From: Lomentospora prolificans
Taxonomy: Eukaryota > Ascomycota > Sordariomycetes > Microascales > Microascaceae
Assembly: GCA_029532625.1 (NCBI GenBank)
Contig: JARFXM010000003.1
Coordinates: forward strand, 4,774,001-4,838,000
DNA length: 64,000 bases
Direction of reading: 5' to 3'
A program made the position numbers and the translations under genes. The notes below the pieces were generated by a model, which saw only the letters and a list, made by a program, of their open reading frames with translations, had not been told where the DNA came from and searched no databases. Within the stretch, counting starts at the first letter, position 1. Every line of letters starts with the position of its first letter. Positions 57,828 to 64,000 of the stretch are shown in pieces.

Positions 57828-59290
57828 ATGTCCGGCATCACAGATTTCCTCGGCCGGGCCATCTCCACGGTCAAAAAGGCCATCGACGCCGACAATGCCC
57901 AAGAATACGCCAAGGCCTTCCAGCTCTACACCAACTCGATTGAACTCTTCATTCTCGCGGCCAAGTGGGAGAAGAACGCCAAGTCCAAGGAAATGATACG
58001 GCAGAAGGCCGCCGAGTACATGGACCGCGCGGAGAAGCTCAAGGTGTACCTCGCCGAGTCCGAAGCCAAAACGAATGGCAACGGCGCCGTCGGCGGAGGT
58101 GCCAAAGGAGGTGCCGGTGGCGGCGGAGGGGCTGGTGCGAAGAAGGAGAAGGCGACAGGTGGGCTGGATGAGGACACGGAGAAGCTAAGGAACGCGCTGC
58201 AGAGCATTGTCATTACGGAAAAGCCGAACGTCCGATGGGACGACGTTGCGGGGTTGGAGGAGGCCAAGGAGACATTGCAGGAGGCAGTTGTGCTGCCCAT
58301 TCGACTCCCCTCTATGTTCACGGGCAACAGGCAGCCTTGGAGGGGAATCTTGCTCTACGGGCCGCCCGGTACGGGTAAGAGTTATCTCGCCAAGGCGGTA
58401 GCGACAGAGACGGGTGGTTCGTTCTTCAACGTCAAGAGTTCCGATCTCGTCTCCAAGTGGATGGGTGAATCAGAAAAGTAAGTGGTATTCCCTAGCGTTG
58501 GTTTGGGTAATCTTTCTCATCTAACGCCTTTGTTCTACAGGCTTATCAAGCAACTGTTCGCCATGGCACGCGAATCGAAACCCGCAGTCATATTTATCGA
58601 CGAAATCGACGCCTTGTGTAGCGCCCGAGGCGAAGGCGGCGAGTCTGAAGCCTCTCGACGTATAAAGACCGAGTTCCTTGTGCAGATGGAGGGTGTCGAC
58701 AACAACAACCAGGGCATCCTCGTTCTTGGCGCAACCAACCTGCCGTGGGGTCTCGATCTCGCCATGAGGCGTCGTTTCCAGCGTATCGTGCATATTGGTC
58801 TCCCCGGTCCTGCGGGACGAGCGAAGCTGTTCCGGCTTGCGGTTGGAAATACGCCGTCGACGCTAACACCGCAGGATTACAATACGCTCGCAAATATGGC
58901 GGAGGGCTACTCCGGTAGTGACATTACAAACGTTGTTCATCAAAGTCTGATGTATCCCGTGAGGAAGATTACGCATGCAACGCATTTCAAGAAGGTACAT
59001 GAAACAATGCTTTTTTTTTTTTTCAAGCCAGTCATTCGAGAAGATTTTTTTAACTTGAGTTACCTTAGGTCATGATTGACGGAGCTCAAAAGTATACCCC
59101 CTGTTCGCCTGGTGACCCGGAAGCTCTCGAAATGAGCTACCTCGACATCAAGGATGAAGAGCTCGCCACGCCGCTCGTCGAGCTCCGAGATGTCATTAAG
59201 GCCCTGAAGCAGTCTCACCCTACCTCGACTCCCGAGTCGCTTCAGAAGTACGTCGAGTGGACGCAAACATCGGGTAGCGAGGGATCATAG
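57828..59290 (+). CDS. VPS4: AAA ATPase Vps4 (ESCRT disassembly)
   Basis: Three exons (57828-58477, 58541-58994, 59069-59290) encode 441 residues. The N-terminal MIT domain (residues about 5-75; AFQLYTNSIELF, AEYMDRAEKLK) binds ESCRT-III tails. A Gly/Ala-rich linker (about 84-105) follows. The AAA module has Walker A GPPGTGKS (about 178-185), Walker B VIFIDEID, sensor and arginine-finger region AMRRRFQR. The C-terminal Vps4 helix region carries FKKVMIDGAQKY and SYLDIKDEEL. Vps4 recycles ESCRT-III at endosomes and other membranes. The last intron holds a T13 run. The glycine run in the linker is longer than in yeast. Confidence 0.97.
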
Positions 59291-59981
59291 CGGAAGGGCG
59301 TGCATTCCGGCACTGCACCGTCAAGACACCGTGCTGTGTGATGTGGGAGGGAGATACGTTTACGGGAAAGGAATTTAGCATCTTGGCACCAAGTCATCGG
59401 TGGAGGGATTATATTTTGTTTCGTCGCGAGAAGGGGATGTTGAAGCTCTGTGGATTTTCGCTCTCGAGCGCTGGAGTGTCGGAGTACATATATTTTCTTC
59501 TTTCTGGCATTTTGTATCTAGGCAAGGCACGAAAAGCGAAGGGCAAAGCAAGCAAAGTGCAAAGACTTAGGGTAAAGGCAGTCATGGCGTTTTGAGGCCT
59601 TTTTGAGATAGCATTCTTCCAATCTATGTTCTTGTCTTGTTCTAGGAAGTTTAGAATATTTGGTGGTGATTGTAGAACATGTCGTGATCGCTGGTGCTTC
59701 GTCTGGTACACCAAGTAAATATTAGTCGACGACTTGCGGCGTGGTCGACGTTCGCGAGGAAAATCGAAACTGTAGTAGCCAGCTACAAAAAGCCTGCATG
59801 CTTGTTGAGTGGAGGATAAAGTACCTGTACATCCCTCCATTGCCCCTCCAAGTAATCACCCGAAATCAAAGCCAAATTCGACGACACACAAAACCAGCCC
59901 GAATCAACACACACCATTCATCAATCTACGCTACCGACGTCCGTACACTCAGAGGCGAGGGCATCCAGATCCATAGAAAAA
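59291..59981. other. VPS4 3' flank and prefoldin promoter
   Basis: About 690 bp with no supportable gene. Confidence 0.5.
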
Positions 59982-60709
59982 ATGGAGAAATTACAACAGG
60001 AGCTTGAGAAGCTATCAACCGAGTACCAGAAGCTTGAGCAAGGTGAGACCGGCCGGATTCCGATGCCCCTCATCGGTAGAGCCAAGCTGGTGTGAGCTCG
60101 GGACTATGCCATGAAGCGCTCCATGGCAAGGGCGAAGAGAACAAGACTCTTGGTCCGTGGGATTGAAATATGAATTGGCTAACATATTGGTAGATTTGAG
60201 TGCCGCGGTTCAGTCGAGGCAAAAGCTTGATAGCCAGAGGCAAGAGAATGAGTCGGTTAAGAAGGTGAGGCAAAGATTACTTGCGCCCCCCCCCCTGGCA
60301 GCTTCTTTTTTCGCGCGCGAAAAGCGGGATTACTGGGGGAGAGATGGCTAACGGTATTTCTGTACTTTCTTTTCTTTTTTCCCTTCATTCAGGAGTTTGA
60401 AAACCTCAAGGACGGCGAGACCATCTACAAGCTCGTGGGGCCCGTTCTACTGAAGCAAGAGAAATTTGAAGCCGAAGGTACCGTCAAGGGACGATTGGAG
60501 TTTATCGGCAAGGAAATGTATGGGCTTTTGATGTGCCTTTTCCGCTTGATACATGGCTAACCTTGCGCAGTGACCGGGCGGAAGACAACATCAAGGATAT
60601 CCAGAAGAAGATCGAGTCCAAGAGGGCAGAGCTGATTCAACTTCAGGCAGCGGCGCAAGCGGTGGCACAGGGTGTCGCTGGCGAACAGGACAAGAAGGTG
60701 GCAGCGTAG
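59982..60709 (+). CDS. YKE2: Prefoldin subunit 6
   Basis: Four exons (59982-60042, 60194-60264, 60393-60517, 60571-60709) encode 131 residues. The protein is a beta-type prefoldin: an N-terminal coiled coil (LQQELEKLSTEYQKLEQDLS), the central hairpin with YKLVGPVLLKQE, GRLEFIGKEI and a second coiled coil (DRAEDNIKDIQKKIESKRAE). Prefoldin hands nascent actin and tubulin to the CCT chaperonin in the cytosol. LVGPVLLKQ points to subunit 6 rather than the other beta subunits. Three introns in such a short gene mean that no single open frame reveals it. The second intron carries a C10 run. Confidence 0.93.
60286..60295 (+). repeat. C10 homopolymer in prefoldin intron 2
   Basis: Ten C on the sense strand inside the intron 60265-60392. 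Confidence 0.85.
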
Positions 60710-61152
60710 ATGGATTCAAAATTTCTGACACAAATACAGAATTTCCCCATGTTCAGGCTCTCGTGTTACACTACGGGCTTCAAAGCGGCGTGAGCGGAGA
60801 ATCGATTTATTAATTAGGACCGAAGCGGTGACTCGATGCTCTACTCCAGAACACCCACATATGCACTGATCCAGGCCCTTGTTCAAAAGACACATTATGC
60901 TTCATTGCAGTCGTTATCTCATTTGGCGTCCCTTCGATTATCAAAAATCCCTTTGCCTTGACCATTCCGACTTTTTATATGATCGTTCGAAAGCAGGGGG
61001 TATCTTGATGACGCCGTGAGATGGAAAAAAAAAAGAAAAAAAAAAAAGAAAACCCCGAACTTCCCAGAACTAACGAGACCCTGTAACCAACAGAAAACTG
61101 GAAATTAAACTCGTTTGGATCGGAACCGGCCGTTCAACCCATACTTGACACA
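60710..61152. other. Convergent 3' region
   Basis: About 440 bp between convergent genes, with an A-rich tract at about 61,024-61,051. No gene seen. Confidence 0.6.
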
Positions 61153-61995
61153 CTAGTTGACGGGCAGGATGGAGAAACCCCAAGGAAGACCCATGTTCCT
61201 AGGCCTCTCAATAGCCCAGCCCAACGAACCCACCGCATCCTCATTCACGCCAGCATCCTCAAGCATGTCAGACAGTTCCTGCTCGTTAAAGGCCCTCTCA
61301 ACGACCCTAGAGATCAACTTGTCGATCTGCTTGCGGCTTCTGCATGAGGCGAACAGCGAGCTAGACTCGACGGCGTTCAAGGCGGCGATCCTCTCTTCAC
61401 TCAGACGGAAGGATTCAAGCTCCTTGGCGAAGAGGTAAGAGGTCACGTAGGCCTGCTCTTCGGACTTGAGAGCGTCCGCGAGATGGCGGAAGAAGAGGAC
61501 GAGGCCTACGATGGCCTGCGCGAGGAGGCTGGCCTTGTGGTCCGAGGTGAGGTTCGCGAGGAGGGGAGCGTCCTCGAAGAAGAGCTTGGCGTCGGTGTCA
61601 AAGATGGCGTCAATGACCTGGGAGGGTGCAGCAATGTCTGAGAGGGGCGGAGAAGAGGGGTCCTCGGGGAAGAGGAAGGTCTGCTTGGCGATGGTGTAGC
61701 AGGACTGGGTGATGGAGTAGAGGGATAGGTTCGTGGGGATGGAGACTGGCGCGTTGGGTGTGACGGTGAAGTAGGTGGTCAAGGCGGCGATGGCGGCTGT
61801 TGGGTTCGGGAAATGGTTAGCGTCGGTTTCCTGGTCCGAAAGGTTGGGGCTACAGAGGTGATCCGGAGGCGGATAAGGCATTCGGGAGGGGAGGGACAAC
61901 ATACCCGAAGACTTTTCCGAGATCGGGGCGGGCTTTGTGGAAGTCGTCGGAACGATCCTGCTGGTCGTTGCAAGTCTGTCTGAGTTGATGACCAT
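61153..61995 (-). CDS. Conserved-looking hypothetical protein
   Basis: Two exons (61995-61905, 61796-61153) encode 244 residues. The intron has a GTATGT donor, GCTAAC branch point and CAACAG acceptor; reading through it would stay open but adds a low-quality insert. A Ser/Thr-rich N-terminus (about 30 residues) precedes a mostly helical body, with LLAQAIVGLVLFFRHLADAL and YLFAKELESFRLSEERIAAL. It ends with RNMGLPWGFSILPVN. There is no signal peptide or membrane span that I trust. I do not recognise the family. Codon and amino-acid usage look like a real gene, and the neighbours (prefoldin, VPS4) are housekeeping genes. Confidence 0.8.
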   Translation of the reverse strand: MVINSDRLATTSRIVPTTSTKPAPISEKSSGMLSLPSRMPYPPPDHLCSPNLSDQETDANHFPNPTAAIAALTTYFTVTPNAPVSIPTNLSLYSITQSCYTIAKQTFLFPEDPSSPPLSDIAAPSQVIDAIFDTDAKLFFEDAPLLANLTSDHKASLLAQAIVGLVLFFRHLADALKSEEQAYVTSYLFAKELESFRLSEERIAALNAVESSSLFASCRSRKQIDKLISRVVERAFNEQELSDMLEDAGVNEDAVGSLGWAIERPRNMGLPWGFSILPVN

Positions 61996-64000
61996 GGTTA
62001 CTGGAAGCTGTGGCTTGTATGGCTTGGAGTTGTATGTTTTGTATATTTGTAGAGAGGGTAGGCTTTCAATAGAATGCCAAGCTGGCTTTCAGATGTCGAA
62101 GCTTTGAGGTTGAGGCTAATACGACTAAAGTGTCTACGTAGACTAACATCACGAGGACCTCCAACCCGATGGGAAAGGGGGGGGGATCCGTTGGCTAGAT
62201 ATACTTTTCCGAATCTCTGGTGCCCCAGGAACAAAGTCGTCTCCGGGTCTTGGCCCCAACCCATGGTCGTCTCATCTTGGGTTGTCCACCCTCCCCCCCC
62301 CAATTTACATCAGCTCTTTTTTATTTCCCGTCTTAGCATTGGGCACCTGCGCCTCCTTGTAAAAAGGATAATATACGTATACGTATTAGCTGAGGGTCAA
62401 GAAACGGCCGGTCATCGGTGGGCCCATGGCCACCGTCTTCTCCTCTGCCCAAGAAGATAAGGACCTTGCCTCTTTGCCCAAAAAGCAAAGGGCCAAGAGA
62501 AACGTTACAAGTTCTCGGTGGGGATTGGTGGTGTCGCGTGTAGTAGTACGGGATGACGAGGTAACTCTAGTGCGGCCGAACAGTGCGTCCAAGACTCTCG
62601 GCGGTGTTACGAGTTCGAGGCCGTCTTTCGGTGCAAAGAGCAAGAAACGAAAAAGGTGGAATAGGCCAGGATGCACAGTGCCGATATCCCGCGGACGGGA
62701 TGATCCGAGTCTGGAAAAGAGACACGACGACGGCATATCACCGGACAGGATGTCCCCGGGGAATTGGCCGTGGATTGCTACTCTACTGGCAATATTTCTT
62801 TCGTTACCCCCCTTTTCTACTTATATTTCGTAAATCTCTCATTGTAAGACTTTTACTTTTTGGTCGATACCGGAGAACAAGGGACGGGAAAAGCGAAAAC
62901 GAGCGAATATCAAGACCAGTGTTCGGATGGAAGGCATCGGCATCTCGCCCGGGATTTGTCTTAGTGCTGGGATCCATGGTGCCCTTTGCTTGCCGGATCC
63001 CCTGGGCGACAGGCTATTCCATGGACAGACATGGTGAAATCAACTTAACATTGGCTAGTCCAGCCACAGTCCCATCATAGTACTGCAGGGTGGCCCCCCC
63101 CCTAAAATGAACCTCCTCGGAGGAGCAGGATGGGGCTCGGAAGCTTGGGGAAAGGCTGTGCTGGCCCGACAGAACTGCCGCTGCGCTGCGCTGCGTGAGG
63201 TCGCACTTGGACGGGTTCGGAAAACGAAGAGGCCTGGGCTCCATCTGATTCCTTTTGCTACTCAGATAAGCTTGATAATGCGAATGCGTAAATGAAAAAT
63301 GGATCGAACCGGGCCGTGCCTCCCTCCATTTTCCCCTATGAGAGCGGTTTATTATATCACATCTCGATAAAGAGCAACAGAGGAAAAAAAAAAAAAAAAA
63401 CGCACTGATCATGTTGCTGCTGGTGCTGGTGCTTACCACCCTGTCCCTTGTGTGTTACCGTCCGACATCTCCCGATGGCCAGTCCTTCCACTCGGAGACA
63501 CGGGAGCGGGAAGCGGAACCAGCTCATCAAACATTTGGTCCACGCATGCTGGCCATAAAAATCAAGAAAGACAATGAAGGGGAAAAGGGGGCTGATGAAT
63601 CCGTCTGCTCGTTCCTTTCAATTTTTGCCAGAGACTGAGCACGGGATCATTTGTTGCGTCACCGTTTCGCTCCAGGCCAAAAATAAAGGCGCGCTGCCGA
63701 CTCATGCGCCGCCTGAGCTGGGTCGATGAGGGCCTGGAAAACGGTCGATTTGGGCGGCCTCATCTCGCCATATTGGCACCACTGTATGACAACTGTGCTG
63801 TTTCTGCCAGGCAAACCAAGCATCGGAAACGGGCTGAGCTGTACAGTGCGAGTGAGTCTGACCCCCTCATCCCACGCAACAGAGGCCAGAGTCAAGAAAG
63901 AGCCAAGCCAGGATGCCAGTATTGATCCGTCATTCCTTGTGCTCTCAGTGGTGTTTTTGCAGATCGACAAGCATCGAGTCATAGCTACTTGCTTGCATCA
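61996..64000. other. Right end, 2 kb without a supportable gene
   Basis: The first part is the promoter and leader of the hypothetical gene. Further right are several homopolymer runs (G9 near 62,177, C9 near 62,295 and 63,094, A17 near 63,384). Frames at 62,426-62,833 and 63,411-63,638 have no domain content. This may be the long upstream region of a gene beyond the edge. Confidence 0.45.

Noticed and set aside
1..64000. CRISPR arrays, operons and bacterial-style signals
   Set aside because: None seen; the window is eukaryotic with spliceosomal introns.

Overview
The window comes from a filamentous ascomycete (Pezizomycotina). Genes are separated and each has its own promoter. Introns are short (about 50-210 bp) with GT-AG ends and CTRAC/CTAAC-like branch sites. 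Families typical of these fungi are present, such as a Cwh43-type GPI remodelase, a fungal GH18 chitinase and an NB-ARC/TPR-type NLR remnant. Sordariomycetes is my best guess from the overall look of the proteins; this is inference. I rebuilt exon structures by eye, and coding lengths divide by three in every multi-exon gene reported as intact.

Layout: (1) 1-5.3 kb has no gene I can support. (2) 5.3-15 kb: UTP6 (minus) divergent from CWH43 (plus, 8 exons), then a cytochrome P450. (3) 15.4-16.1 kb: a frameshifted TPR-like pseudogene. (4) 17.1-25.2 kb: secreted GH5 hydrolase, CCCH/FG nucleoporin NUP42, RPS20 (minus) and a CUE3/ASCC2-like CUE-domain gene. (5) 25.3-42.2 kb is an accessory stretch, gene-poor with long non-coding segments. 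It holds a C2H2 zinc-finger protein with a trypsin-like triad, an F-box/ankyrin protein, a broken NLR-type TPR fragment with a TGA where Trp is expected, and two small secreted or surface proteins. (6) 42.5-52.8 kb is conserved: ELYS-like nucleoporin, SMC4, divergent RPS26 and ubiquitin-RPS27a (UBI3), and a GH18 chitinase. (7) 53-55.2 kb holds remnants only. (8) 55.2-62 kb: NOP56, VPS4, prefoldin subunit 6 and a conserved-looking unknown. (9) 62-64 kb has no supportable gene.

The housekeeping genes converge on ribosome production and quality control (UTP6, NOP56, RPS20, RPS26, UBI3, CUE3), nuclear pore and chromosome structure (NUP42, ELYS-like, SMC4) and membrane or wall upkeep (CWH43, VPS4, chitinase). 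They are neighbours, not an operon. The most interesting material is the 25-41 kb stretch, where a zinc-finger/protease-like protein, a second short protease-like motif, an F-box/ankyrin gene and an NLR relic lie within about 16 kb. This recalls fungal allorecognition or immunity gene neighbourhoods, but that link is a hypothesis.
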